Shown here: piece by piece, positions 7,377 through 15,241 of the stretch
Numbering within the stretch: position 1 is the first letter of the stretch
How the letters are laid out: the number at the start of each line of letters is the position of its first letter
Source: Acidobacteriota bacterium
GTDB lineage: Bacteria; Acidobacteriota; Thermoanaerobaculia; Thermoanaerobaculales; Sulfomarinibacteraceae
Length of the DNA: 40,560 bases
Assembly (NCBI GenBank): GCA_015493585.1
Contig: WGCW01000007.1
Span: 1-40,560, forward strand
Direction: 5' to 3'
The notes under the pieces: model-generated
Databases searched by the model: none
Told to the model about the DNA's origin: nothing
What the model saw: the letters and a program-made list of their open reading frames with translations, nothing else
Program-made: the position numbers and the translations under genes

Positions 7377-8821
7377 TGTCTTTTTTTATGCGGAACACTA
7401 CTCGTTTTCTAAGTCTTTGCATCATCCTGCTGTGCGCCGTCCTTCCGGCGCAGGCCCAGCTTGGGGGCGCGATCACGTTTTCCTTTGCGGGCCACGCAGC
7501 ACAGGTTCCCCGTTTCGGCTCGCGCATCGAGCTCCTCCCGGTACTGCAGCTGATCGGCGCCCAAGCGGGCTACTCGCAGGCAGCGGGCACCTACGTGATT
7601 CAACTTGCGGATCATCAGATCCAGATCACGCCGCAGGTGAAGTTTGCACTTGTCGATGGTGAGCTGGAGAAGACGAACGATGCGCCGGTGGCCTCGCCAG
7701 GTGGCCTCGCCGTATCGGAGAGCTATCTCGATCGGGTCGTCTTGAGCCCCTTGGGGTATCACCTGGAACAATCGGGGACCGGCTACCGGATTGCGCCCGG
7801 TGCCATGGTGGCGCCCGTCGTCAACGTTCGTGCGGCCGCTGCCGATTTTGGCTCAACAACCACCCTCGTGCTGACTTTGAGCCGGCACGTCGAAGCAACG
7901 GTCACATCCGGAACCGGTCATCAGCTTCTGGTGCATTTCACCAACGCGCGGCCTCAACTCGACGGCTCGCTGCCGATGAGGTCACGGCGCATCGAGGCGA
8001 TTCAAGCTGCTGGCCAAACGCTAAAGATCGAGCTCGCACCGGGCCAAGGTCTCCTGGCGTCGCACCAGTTGACCGGTCCTGCCCGTGTGATCGTTGAGGT
8101 TGGACGGCGCCCCCCGACACCGACTCCGGCGCCGGTCGCGCTGACGAAGCCTTCCCACCGTCCCACCATCGTCATCGACCCCGGCCATGGGGGTACGGAT
8201 TCGGGGGCCGTTGCATCATCCGGTCTCGAGGAGAAAACGGTTTCACTCGCCGTGGCCAAGCGGCTTGCAGCGATTCTCGAACACGACGGATACGTGGTCC
8301 GCCTGACCCGGAACGGCGACGAAGGGCGGGCCTTGACTGATCGCACGGCTCTGGCAAACCGGTTGGGTGCCATTGCGTTTGTCTCCCTGCATGCGAACGC
8401 ATCGACGGTCAGCTCGGTTCGTGGGGCCGAGACGTACTACATGAGCCTTCATGACGCCACGGACGCGCATGCCGCGGAGACGGCGCGCAAGGAGAACGCG
8501 GCGGGAGCGCCGGCCCGGCACGGCTCCGAGCTTGATCTCATCCTCTGGGATATGGCACAGGCCCGTGTGCTCAACCGGAGCGCTCTGCTCGCACTCGATA
8601 TCCAGCGGCAGCTCAACAGTTTTCTGAACCTTCCCGACCGTGGCGTCAAGCAGGCGCCATTCGTCGTTCTGACAGGGGCGACGATGCCTGCAGTTCTCGT
8701 CGAGATGGGCTTTCTTTCCAACCCGGCCGAAGCGGCACAGCTCGCCGATCCGGGGTACCGGCAACGCCTTGCCCAAGCCCTCGCCCGAGGGATCGAGGGG
8801 TTCCTGCGGTCGAGCTCATGA
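7376..8821 (+). CDS. N-acetylmuramoyl-L-alanine amidase (AMIN + Amidase_3)
   Basis: A 481-residue periplasmic zinc amidase (AmiC-like) that cuts the glycan-peptide bond of peptidoglycan, for daughter-cell separation. It has a signal peptide (SLCIILLCAVLPAQA), an AMIN-type region in the middle, a Pro/Thr linker near residue 250, and a C-terminal Amidase_3 domain. Zinc ligands and catalytic residues are visible: DPGH271, E285, SLH339 and the VE443MGF glutamate. Two starts are possible: ATG 7376, overlapping the last base of tmRNA, and ATG 7388. Neither has a Shine-Dalgarno; the upstream bases CCTCC even resemble an anti-Shine-Dalgarno. The stop overlaps the GerM gene start as ATGA. Confidence 0.93.
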   Translation: MSFFMRNTTRFLSLCIILLCAVLPAQAQLGGAITFSFAGHAAQVPRFGSRIELLPVLQLIGAQAGYSQAAGTYVIQLADHQIQITPQVKFALVDGELEKTNDAPVASPGGLAVSESYLDRVVLSPLGYHLEQSGTGYRIAPGAMVAPVVNVRAAAADFGSTTTLVLTLSRHVEATVTSGTGHQLLVHFTNARPQLDGSLPMRSRRIEAIQAAGQTLKIELAPGQGLLASHQLTGPARVIVEVGRRPPTPTPAPVALTKPSHRPTIVIDPGHGGTDSGAVASSGLEEKTVSLAVAKRLAAILEHDGYVVRLTRNGDEGRALTDRTALANRLGAIAFVSLHANASTVSSVRGAETYYMSLHDATDAHAAETARKENAAGAPARHGSELDLILWDMAQARVLNRSALLALDIQRQLNSFLNLPDRGVKQAPFVVLTGATMPAVLVEMGFLSNPAEAAQLADPGYRQRLAQALARGIEGFLRSSS

Positions 8822-9378
8822 TTCGCCGTGTTTTCCTGATTGCCGCCGTGCTGGTCGCGTTGGCCGCACTCGCATTCTGGGCGTTGAAGCCGGGAGGGTT
8901 TCACAGGCAGACGGGGGTGTCTCTGACGCCAACGCCGGCGCCAACGCCGACACCCGCCCCCGAAGCACGGATTATGCTGCTCTTTCCAGGAACGGACGGC
9001 ATGCTCCACCCGGAGCTGCACACCGTTCCACTGCCGGCCGAGCTTAATCAGCGTGTCCGGGCGATTGTCTCGCAGCTGCTAGCTGGACCGGCGACGCAGT
9101 TGCTGCCCGCCGCTCCCTATCCGGCGCAGCTCCTCGGTGTTTTCATCGATGGCCGCAACAATGCCTACGTTGATCTCAGTGGTCCACCCGAGCCATTGAC
9201 CGGAAGCTTCAGTGAACTGATGCTGACCTACAGTATCGTCGATTCTGTGCTCCTCAACTGTCAGGAGCTCAACGGCGTGCAGCTTCTCTTTGATGATCAC
9301 GAAGTGCAAACGCTGACAGGCCATCTCGATCTTTCGCGGCCGCTGCCGCTCAACAAGTCATTCATCGCGACGCCATGA
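8818..9378 (+). CDS. GerM (GerMN) domain protein
   Basis: A 186-residue protein with one N-terminal membrane anchor (residues ~4-24), a TPTPAPTPTPAP linker and a GerMN domain containing VRAIVSQLLAGP, AYVDLS, the LMLTYSIVDSVL helix and VQLLFDD. GerMN domains occur in sporulation protein GerM but also widely in non-sporulating bacteria, usually next to amidase or murI genes, pointing to a peptidoglycan-related role in the periplasm. It overlaps the amidase stop by ATGA and the murI start by the same arrangement, so the three are one translationally coupled unit. Confidence 0.88.
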   Translation: MIRRVFLIAAVLVALAALAFWALKPGGFHRQTGVSLTPTPAPTPTPAPEARIMLLFPGTDGMLHPELHTVPLPAELNQRVRAIVSQLLAGPATQLLPAAPYPAQLLGVFIDGRNNAYVDLSGPPEPLTGSFSELMLTYSIVDSVLLNCQELNGVQLLFDDHEVQTLTGHLDLSRPLPLNKSFIATP

Positions 9379-10199
9379 TGGACCGGATTGCCGCCAGCCA
9401 CCCGATCGGCATCTTTGACTCTGGAGTCGGTGGACTGACCGTTCTCAGCGCTCTCAGACGCCGGCTGCCCGGAGAATCGTTCCTCTATCTGGGGGATACC
9501 GCGCGGCTTCCGTACGGGACGAAGTCTGCCGGAACGGTTCAGCGGTACGCGTTGAAAGCCGCCGCGCACCTGCTGCACCACGATGTCAAGTTGCTCGTCG
9601 TTGCGTGTAACACAGCGACGTCGTTTGCCCTGCCTGAGCTGATTGATGCGTCGCCGGTGCCCGTGGCTGGGGTCGTCGAGCCCGGCGTGCGCGCTGCCCT
9701 CGCGCTTGGGGTTCACCGCATCGGCGTCATCGGAACCGAGGGGACGATCCGATCGGGCTCCTACCAGCGTGCCCTGGCCCGGATGGATGGGAGCGTCAGC
9801 GTCCGTGCGGTACCGTGCCCGCTCTTTGTGCCGCTCGCTGAGGAGGGGTGGGGCGACCATCCTGTGACAGATCAGGTCGCACAGACCTACCTGACTCCGC
9901 TGCTCGAGTGGGGAGCGGAAGCGCTCATCCTCGGTTGCACACACTATCCGTTGCTTGTGCCGTCGCTTCAGCGGGTCGTGGGTCCGGAGGTCACGCTCGT
10001 CGATTCTGCGTCGAGCGTTGCCGATGCCGTTGCAACATCCTACGCCGATCTGCTCGAACGAGACCTCGGCGGCCGGGGAGAGCTCTTCGTCCATCTGACC
10101 GACGCGTCAGATCACTTTCTCAAGGTTGCCCGCCATATTCTTGGGACCCTTCCCGAGCACCTCGAGGTTGTTCACCTCGATCCAGATGGGCGTGGGTGA
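9375..10199 (+). CDS. murI: glutamate racemase
   Basis: A 274-residue cofactor-independent racemase making D-glutamate for peptidoglycan. The two catalytic cysteines are visible as VAC78NTAT and GC188THYP, along with the N-terminal IGIFDSGVGGLTVL and LYLGDTARLPYGTKS motifs. Start ATG 9375 overlaps the gerM stop (ATGATGG); 9378 is an alternative one codon later. It ends the amidase-gerM-murI operon; the convergent glycosyltransferase gene ends 45 bp further on. No strong terminator is visible between them. Confidence 0.97.
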   Translation: MMDRIAASHPIGIFDSGVGGLTVLSALRRRLPGESFLYLGDTARLPYGTKSAGTVQRYALKAAAHLLHHDVKLLVVACNTATSFALPELIDASPVPVAGVVEPGVRAALALGVHRIGVIGTEGTIRSGSYQRALARMDGSVSVRAVPCPLFVPLAEEGWGDHPVTDQVAQTYLTPLLEWGAEALILGCTHYPLLVPSLQRVVGPEVTLVDSASSVADAVATSYADLLERDLGGRGELFVHLTDASDHFLKVARHILGTLPEHLEVVHLDPDGRG

Positions 10200-10243
10200 G
10201 GGAAGCTCGCTCATCCCATAAGCGACGGCCGGTGCCGATCCAC

Positions 10244-11044
10244 TCAACCAATTGCAGCAGCGTTCAACCCATTCGGGCGGGGAGGCAGCGCTCCCCGGAG
10301 CTTCCACCGTTTGAGCCGGAGAATGTCGCGGAACATCTCGACCGAATGCCGGACGGGCGAGACACGGGAGGCCTCGACGTGACGCCAGTGCACGCCAACC
10401 TCCTTGATCTCAAAGCCCCAGAGCCGGGCGAGCAGGAGGAGCTCGACGTCGTAGGCAAAGCCGTCAAGCCGTTGCACGGTGGCCAGCGCGCGGGCCAAGC
10501 CGCCGGGAAAGAGCTTGAATCCGCACTGCGTGTCATAAATCCCGGGAAGCAGCAGATGCCGGACGAGGACGTTGAATGTCCGGCCCATTGAGCTCCGGTA
10601 CCACGGCTGGCGAACCGTAACCAGCCGGCGATCGACCGCTCGCGAACCGATAACAACGGTGTGAGCATCGCCCTCTTGGGCAATGTGATCGAGCTCCTCG
10701 ATTGGGATCGCGAGATCCGCGTCTGAGAGCAGGACCGACGCACCCCGGGTCATGGCAAAGCCCGTGCGAACCGCGGCACCTTTGCCACGGTTGACGGAGT
10801 GGCGTGCAAGCCGGATTTCGACCCCTGGAGGTACGGGAGCGTTCTCCGCGCTGGCGGTAGTTTCATCGGATGAGCCATCATCAACAATGATGACCTCAGC
10901 CGGGAGCCAGCGGCTCACAGTGGCGAGCTCGGCCATGATGGCGGCCAGAGTTCTTGGGAGCCGGCGGGATTCGTTGAAGGCTGGAATGACGATGCTCAGC
11001 AACACCGGCCCGTCCGGTTCGGACCCCAGTCTGCCGGCGTTCAC
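10244..11044 (-). CDS. GT2 glycosyltransferase, dolichyl-phosphate glucosyltransferase-like
   Basis: A 266-residue GT-A enzyme. Motifs are LSIVIPAFNESRRLPRTL, IIVDDGSSDET, the NRGKGAAVRTGF helix, LLSDADLAIP (metal site) and YDTQCGFKLFPG. These are characteristic of the ALG5/DPG-synthase branch, which loads glucose onto a polyprenyl phosphate; the bacterial acceptor would be undecaprenyl phosphate. It differs from the DPM1-like gene at 1008-1730 by the NRGKG and TQCGFKLF motifs. The GTG at 11044 has GAGGAG about 6 nt upstream; the longer frame to 11374 is antisense to other genes. It is divergent from the DUF4177 gene. Confidence 0.88.
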   Translation of the reverse strand: MNAGRLGSEPDGPVLLSIVIPAFNESRRLPRTLAAIMAELATVSRWLPAEVIIVDDGSSDETTASAENAPVPPGVEIRLARHSVNRGKGAAVRTGFAMTRGASVLLSDADLAIPIEELDHIAQEGDAHTVVIGSRAVDRRLVTVRQPWYRSSMGRTFNVLVRHLLLPGIYDTQCGFKLFPGGLARALATVQRLDGFAYDVELLLLARLWGFEIKEVGVHWRHVEASRVSPVRHSVEMFRDILRLKRWKLRGALPPRPNGLNAAAIG

Positions 11045-11066
11045 GCGTCGCTCCTCATCGGCACGA

Positions 11067-11075
11067 TGGTACAAT
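11067..11075 (+). promoter_or_regulatory. extended -10 promoter for the DUF4177 gene
   Basis: TGGTACAAT, with hexamer TACAAT at 11070-11075, would start transcription near 11082, about 32 nt before the ATG at 11114. The same nonamer occurs upstream of ftsE. Confidence 0.5.
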
Positions 11076-11113
11076 AGCGCCGTCACGACCGGCGATTTGG
11101 GAGGGAGGTCGGC

Positions 11114-11305
11114 ATGGAGTACACGCGTTGGGAGTACAAGATCATCAATATCAGATCTGAGAACTACCGTCTGGACCCGACGTACGATGTCCAACTCAAC
11201 GAGTTGGGCGAGCAAGGCTGGGAGCTTGTCAGCATCACCTCGATCAACTTCAAGACGGGTGCGACCGATCACATCGGGATGGTCTTCAAGCGGCCGAAGC
11301 GCTAA
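11114..11305 (+). CDS. DUF4177 domain protein
   Basis: A 63-residue soluble protein of the DUF4177 type: it opens with the WEYKII strand and contains LNELGEQGWELVSI and VFKRPKR. The family is small, widespread and of unknown function. GGGAGG precedes the ATG at good spacing. It is a single-gene unit; its last 20 bp overlap the end of the convergent membrane-protein gene. Confidence 0.88.
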   Translation: MEYTRWEYKIINIRSENYRLDPTYDVQLNELGEQGWELVSITSINFKTGATDHIGMVFKRPKR

Positions 11306-11807
11306 GGGGCTCCGCCGGGGAACCGGCGGCGACGGATGGGGGCCACCAGCGGGCTCCGAGCACTGCCAGCACACCGGCGAGGCATGCAGCGGCGAGGGCC
11401 GCGATCGCCGTCACGACGAGCCGCCGTGGTGGGATGGGCCGGTGAAAGCGCAGTCCCGCCCCTAACATTCCTGCCGTGGCACGCCTGACGAACAGGAGGG
11501 CTGACGTGGCCAGAAACCACCAGCCCAACGCGAGCATCCCAGCCCAAGGGATGGCCCCCAGGGATACCGTATACCCGGCGATCCGGACGGCTGCCAGGGC
11601 CGTGGCACACGGAGCCACGAGCACGGCGAGCTCGGCCCATGAGGCCAGTGCCAGAGCGCTTCGCGACGTCTTGACTGTGCGGGGGCGGATGTCACGCCCC
11701 TCGTGGGGCGTTGAAGGAGCTTTCTGCTTTTCCTCAGAGGGTGGATCGAGAAGCAGATCCCAGTCGTCCGGAATCCCATCGTTAGGGGAAACGGGAGGTC
11801 CGCTCAT
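11286..11807 (-). CDS. small membrane protein of unknown function
   Basis: A 173-residue protein with a hydrophilic, charged N terminus (~50 residues) and three hydrophobic segments near residues 52-78, 85-106 and 131-150. The arrangement, with FVRRATAGMLGAGLRF after the second helix, vaguely recalls RDD-family proteins, but the RDD signature itself is not visible. The ATG at 11807 overlaps the stop of the upstream TPR gene (ATGA), so the two are translated together and probably act together in the membrane. Confidence 0.7.
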   Translation of the reverse strand: MSGPPVSPNDGIPDDWDLLLDPPSEEKQKAPSTPHEGRDIRPRTVKTSRSALALASWAELAVLVAPCATALAAVRIAGYTVSLGAIPWAGMLALGWWFLATSALLFVRRATAGMLGAGLRFHRPIPPRRLVVTAIAALAAACLAGVLAVLGARWWPPSVAAGSPAEPLSASAA

Positions 11808-14026
11808 CGATACGACAAGCTCCCGATGAAGACCTTGAGCTGCATGTCCACCGGGCGGACCTGGTACTTTGCGATGAACCGGAGAATCCGGTGTGCTTCG
11901 GCGTCTGCCGGGTTCACCTTGAGGAGCGCCTGGAGCTGGTTCGAGGCCCCCGTCAGGTTATACGCCCGGAGATCATTGACGGCCAGGTTGAAGAGGTCCC
12001 GGGCGAGCTCCCGTTTGAGCTCGGGGTGTTTGGGATACCGGACCGCCAGCTCTCTCGCGATGCCGACAGCCGTTTCGTAATCGCCCTGCCGCTCGGCCTC
12101 GATCAGCGGACCGATCTGTTTCTCCTCGTCAAGGATCTTTGTGCGGAGCGTGCTCAAGCCGGCGTCTCCGGGATGTTGGGCGAGACCTTGAGTCGCCAGG
12201 CGGTACGCCTCGAGCCAGTTCCCAGATGTGAAGGCCTCCTGGGCCTTTGCCGCCTCTTCGGGCGGAGGGGTCGGTGTCGGCGGCGTAAGAGCTTTCTTGT
12301 AGATGCGCAGACGTCGTGCAATCCGGACCTGGTCCATGTTGGATGCGTGGAATCCTTCGAGCAAGCGGATCGCCTTCTCCGGCTGTCCCTTCTTGTAGAG
12401 CGCTTCAGCCTGTGCGAGAACACGGTCGGCAGAGCCTGCTGCCTTGCCGGCGTGGGCTCCGGACATCAGCTTTGAACCGAACCAGAGGCCGATCGCGACG
12501 ATCACGACGGCTCCTAAGCCGAGAAGGATGAGGCGCATGCCGCCTGGGCGCGGCCCGCGGCGGGAAGGGATTGTTTCCTGAGGCGGGAGCTCGGGAGGAG
12601 CAGCGGCACCGGTTTCGGACAGGTCTTCCGGCGGCGAAGGCTCGGCGGTGCCGGTCTCCGTGGTGTCGAACAGATCGGCATCCACGTCTGCAGGGCCAGC
12701 GGCCTTGGGGGCAGCGGGTGGTGCGGGCGGCACCTCCTCGGGTTGTTCAGATGCTGAGGCTGGTTTGCCGGCCGGTGCCCCCTGGCGGCTCAGGTTCTCT
12801 ACAAGCTGTTGGGCGGCAAGATTGTCGGGATGGGCGGCGAGGATCTCGTGTGCGATGCCGAGCGCTTTGGCAGTGTCTCCCGCATCGGCAGCTTCCTGCG
12901 CTTCGAACAGCTTCTGCTCGACCGCACGATCGATCTCATCCTGACGTTTGCGCGCCTCGTCGATGGCAGCGCCGGCCTCCGCATTGTCCGGATCGATCAG
13001 GTAGATCCGGGACCAAATATCGATCGCTTCCAGGTAATCCTCTCGTTCGAAGGCTCCTTGCCCCTGGCGATACAGCTCGGCAATCCTGCCGGCGTCGTCA
13101 CCGCCCGGAACAGGGGGGGCTGGCGTCGCGGGGCCGGGCGTCCCGGCACCCTCATCGAACAGATCGGCGAGATCGTCAGGGGCGATAGGAGCCGCTTCTC
13201 CAGACGCCGCTCTGTTTTCCGTGGGTGTGACACTCGCATCAGGCGCGCCAGCCTCAAAACCAGAAGACTCGTCGAGCTCGAAGGTGGGCGTCTGGATCTG
13301 TTCCGGCTCAAACAGTGGTGCTCCCTCGGCGAGAGTGTCGAATCCTCCTTCGGCGTGTGCGCCGGAGTCTGACTCGGCTGGGAAAGCGAACTCGACGGGT
13401 TGAGGCTCATCCGAAGCGGCCTGAGGTTGATCGGGTTGTGCCGGAGGAGCGACGGATGCCGGTTGCGCCGCAGGTGCCGCCGCCTGGATTTGGTGGAGCA
13501 GTGGAGCGATGCCAGGATGGGCCGGATCGATCGCTTGAGCCTTCATGACGAGCTCCGCCGCCTGCCCAGCCTTACCCTCTGTGAGTTGTTGATGTGCCTG
13601 GGAGAGGAGCTCGCCGATCTGTGCCTCGGTTTCGAGGGCATGGTCGATCTGGGTACGCAGCCGTCTCGCCTCCTGATTGCCGGGAAGCTCGCGCAGCACG
13701 GCTTCAACCTTTTCCCTCGCCTCCGCAAGACGGCGTTCGTTGAAGTCGTCCACCGCATCGACGAGCTTTGCCTGAATCTCCTCCTCGGTCGGCAGGCCGA
13801 GGTCGGTGATCATGCTGCCGAGATCGATTTCGCCGCTCCCGGTGCTCAGTTGATTTGAAAGATTCCTCGAGGGCTCAAAGTCGGGATCAAGGCGCAATGT
13901 GAAGTCGAGCGCGATCATCGCTTCGCGCCTGTTGCCGGCCTGGAGCAGCGTGATGGCACGCCGGAAGGCGCTCAGGACGCGTTGCTGGGCGTCGGCAGAA
14001 AGCTGAGAATTGCCTGGATACGTCAT
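11804..14026 (-). CDS. large TPR protein with one central transmembrane helix
   Basis: A 740-residue protein. TPR-like helices (residues ~15-190) are followed by a Pro/Ala/Glu-rich acidic linker with recurring short acidic motifs (APLFEPE, LADLFDEG, DADLFDTTE). A second TPR block runs about 310-410. A single TM helix begins at about residue 498, after RRGPRPGGM, and the C-terminal TPR region runs 530-740. By the positive-inside rule the N-terminal two thirds is cytoplasmic and the C-terminal TPRs are periplasmic. TPRs mediate protein contacts; the partner is unknown. No Shine-Dalgarno precedes the ATG; a TTGTTC-17-TACCAT promoter ends 10 nt upstream. The small membrane protein gene follows with an ATGA overlap. 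Confidence 0.85.
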   Translation of the reverse strand: MTYPGNSQLSADAQQRVLSAFRRAITLLQAGNRREAMIALDFTLRLDPDFEPSRNLSNQLSTGSGEIDLGSMITDLGLPTEEEIQAKLVDAVDDFNERRLAEAREKVEAVLRELPGNQEARRLRTQIDHALETEAQIGELLSQAHQQLTEGKAGQAAELVMKAQAIDPAHPGIAPLLHQIQAAAPAAQPASVAPPAQPDQPQAASDEPQPVEFAFPAESDSGAHAEGGFDTLAEGAPLFEPEQIQTPTFELDESSGFEAGAPDASVTPTENRAASGEAAPIAPDDLADLFDEGAGTPGPATPAPPVPGGDDAGRIAELYRQGQGAFEREDYLEAIDIWSRIYLIDPDNAEAGAAIDEARKRQDEIDRAVEQKLFEAQEAADAGDTAKALGIAHEILAAHPDNLAAQQLVENLSRQGAPAGKPASASEQPEEVPPAPPAAPKAAGPADVDADLFDTTETGTAEPSPPEDLSETGAAAPPELPPQETIPSRRGPRPGGMRLILLGLGAVVIVAIGLWFGSKLMSGAHAGKAAGSADRVLAQAEALYKKGQPEKAIRLLEGFHASNMDQVRIARRLRIYKKALTPPTPTPPPEEAAKAQEAFTSGNWLEAYRLATQGLAQHPGDAGLSTLRTKILDEEKQIGPLIEAERQGDYETAVGIARELAVRYPKHPELKRELARDLFNLAVNDLRAYNLTGASNQLQALLKVNPADAEAHRILRFIAKYQVRPVDMQLKVFIGSLSYR

Positions 14027-14036
14027 CTCAGAAGAA

Positions 14037-14065
14037 ATGGTAACCCGAATGCCCCTTCAGAACAA
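14037..14065 (-). promoter_or_regulatory. TPR gene promoter, probably near-leaderless
   Basis: Minus-strand TTGTTC (14065-14060), 17-bp spacer, TACCAT (14042-14037). The predicted start lies about 3 nt before the ATG at 14026. Confidence 0.4.
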
Positions 14066-14077
14066 TGGGGTCACGTG

Positions 14078-14307
14078 CCGAGGTTGTTGCGCTGTGCCCC
14101 GTGGGCCGGAGGCGGCCTTGGTGTGCGGACTTCAATCCGCGTCTTCTTGTACCACAACGCGTTGAGCGTACGATGCGGACTGAAGTCCGCGCTCCCTCGA
14201 GCGCGCTCCCCGCGGCCGGTTGCCTGGGCGTCGCGGTGAGCGTGCTTCGATCGTGGTCGTATCCAGTGAAATCACACGGGTTCCGCACAGCGCAACAACC
14301 TCGCGGC
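14078..14307. repeat. ~230-bp MITE-like element with 18-bp terminal inverted repeats
   Basis: GAGGTTGTTGCGCTGTGC occurs near the left end (from 14080) and, inverted, near the right end (to about 14303), with no mismatch over 18 bp. Inside are two hairpin-forming words, one imperfect (14125-14140) and one perfect, GCGGACTGAAGTCCGC (14175-14190). It carries no gene and fills the gap between def and the TPR gene. A related end, GAGGTTGTTGCGCAGTG, occurs alone at 16305. No target-site duplication is evident. Confidence 0.6.
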
Positions 14308-14309
14308 TA

Positions 14310-14858
14310 TTATGCCTCTTCGGCCGTTTCGGAAAGGATGTACCGTTCCCATTCGGGCTCAAACGCGAGCGATTCCATGGAGGTCATCCGGTCGAGGAAA
14401 ACGATGCCATCGAGATGATCGAACTCATGTTGGACGACCCGGGCGTGAAAGCCGTTTGCCGTGAGAGAAACCACGTCTCCCTCGATGTCACGTCCCTTGA
14501 GCTTGATCCGGCGGTACCTGGGAACGACACCTCTCAACCCGGGAATGGAGAGGCAGCCCTCCCAACCTTCCTCGATCTCTTCGCCAACCGGTTTGATCTC
14601 TGGATTGACGATGACAGTTGGGGACACCTCAGGACCATCCTCTCCCGGGACCCAGTATGCAAAGAGGCGAAACCCTTCCGCAACCTGGGGTGCGGCCAGG
14701 CCAACCCCCTCTTCTTTGATCATCGTATGCTTGAGATCTTCCGCGAGATTGTGGAGGCGGCCGCTGCCGAACCAGGCTTCAGGAACCGGCTCGGCAACTT
14801 CCCGAAGCGCGGGATGACCGAGACGGATGACGCGGAGGAGCTGCGGTTGTGCGTCCAT
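14310..14858 (-). CDS. def: peptide deformylase
   Basis: A 182-residue Fe/Zn hydrolase that removes the formyl group from nascent proteins. All three family motifs are present: GVGLAAPQV, EGCLSIPG (metal-binding Cys) and QHEFDHLDG (metal His pair and catalytic Glu). The frame extends to 14951, but ATG 14858 has AAGGAG 6 nt upstream and gives the family N terminus. It is the last gene of the trxB-HesB-def operon, 10 bp after the Fe-S carrier gene. Confidence 0.96.
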   Translation of the reverse strand: MDAQPQLLRVIRLGHPALREVAEPVPEAWFGSGRLHNLAEDLKHTMIKEEGVGLAAPQVAEGFRLFAYWVPGEDGPEVSPTVIVNPEIKPVGEEIEEGWEGCLSIPGLRGVVPRYRRIKLKGRDIEGDVVSLTANGFHARVVQHEFDHLDGIVFLDRMTSMESLAFEPEWERYILSETAEEA

Positions 14859-14868
14859 CGTGTGCTCC

Positions 14869-15201
14869 TTACCCGCAGCTGCCGCCGCACCCGTCGCAGC
14901 TCGACGCGAACATCGCGGCGTTTGGATTATCGACGGTGAAGCCTGCACCACGCTCGTCTTCGACGAAGTCCACGGTTGACCCGGTCAGATAGGGGGCGCT
15001 CTGGGCATCGATGAGGACGCGGAGATTCCCCGCCTCGACAAGGGTGTCGCCGTCACGCGTGTCATCAAACGTAAAACCATACTGGAGGCCGGAGCACCCA
15101 ACGCCCTGAATGAAGATTCTCAGGTCCTTTCCGTCCGCCTCCGGCATGTTGCTGGCAAACTCGGCAACCTTGGAAATCGCTTTCTCGGTCAATGTAATCA
15201 T
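14869..15201 (-). CDS. A-type iron-sulfur carrier (HesB/IscA/ErpA family)
   Basis: A 110-residue A-type carrier that hands Fe-S clusters to apoproteins. It starts MITLTEKAISKVAEF and has the first ligand C36 in GVGCSGLQYG. The C-terminal cysteines are C102, C105 and C109 in SCDGCGGSCG, an unusual spacing: IscA/ErpA proteins normally end with a CxC pair. The frame extends to 15435, but that part is antisense-like and inside trxB. It lies 40 bp after trxB and 10 bp before def. Whether it is the ErpA or IscA type cannot be told here; no isc/suf genes are in the window. Confidence 0.92.
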   Translation of the reverse strand: MITLTEKAISKVAEFASNMPEADGKDLRIFIQGVGCSGLQYGFTFDDTRDGDTLVEAGNLRVLIDAQSAPYLTGSTVDFVEDERGAGFTVDNPNAAMFASSCDGCGGSCG

Positions 15202-15241
15202 CGTTCTGCCTTTCACGTGTCCGCCGGTCCAGCGCCAGCCG

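Noticed and set aside
8818-9378. GerM domain as evidence for sporulation
   Set aside because: GerMN domains are common in non-sporulating diderms, and no other sporulation gene is present.
14065-14418. 117-residue plus-strand frame between the TPR gene and def
   Set aside because: Covers an inverted-repeat element and the antisense of def.
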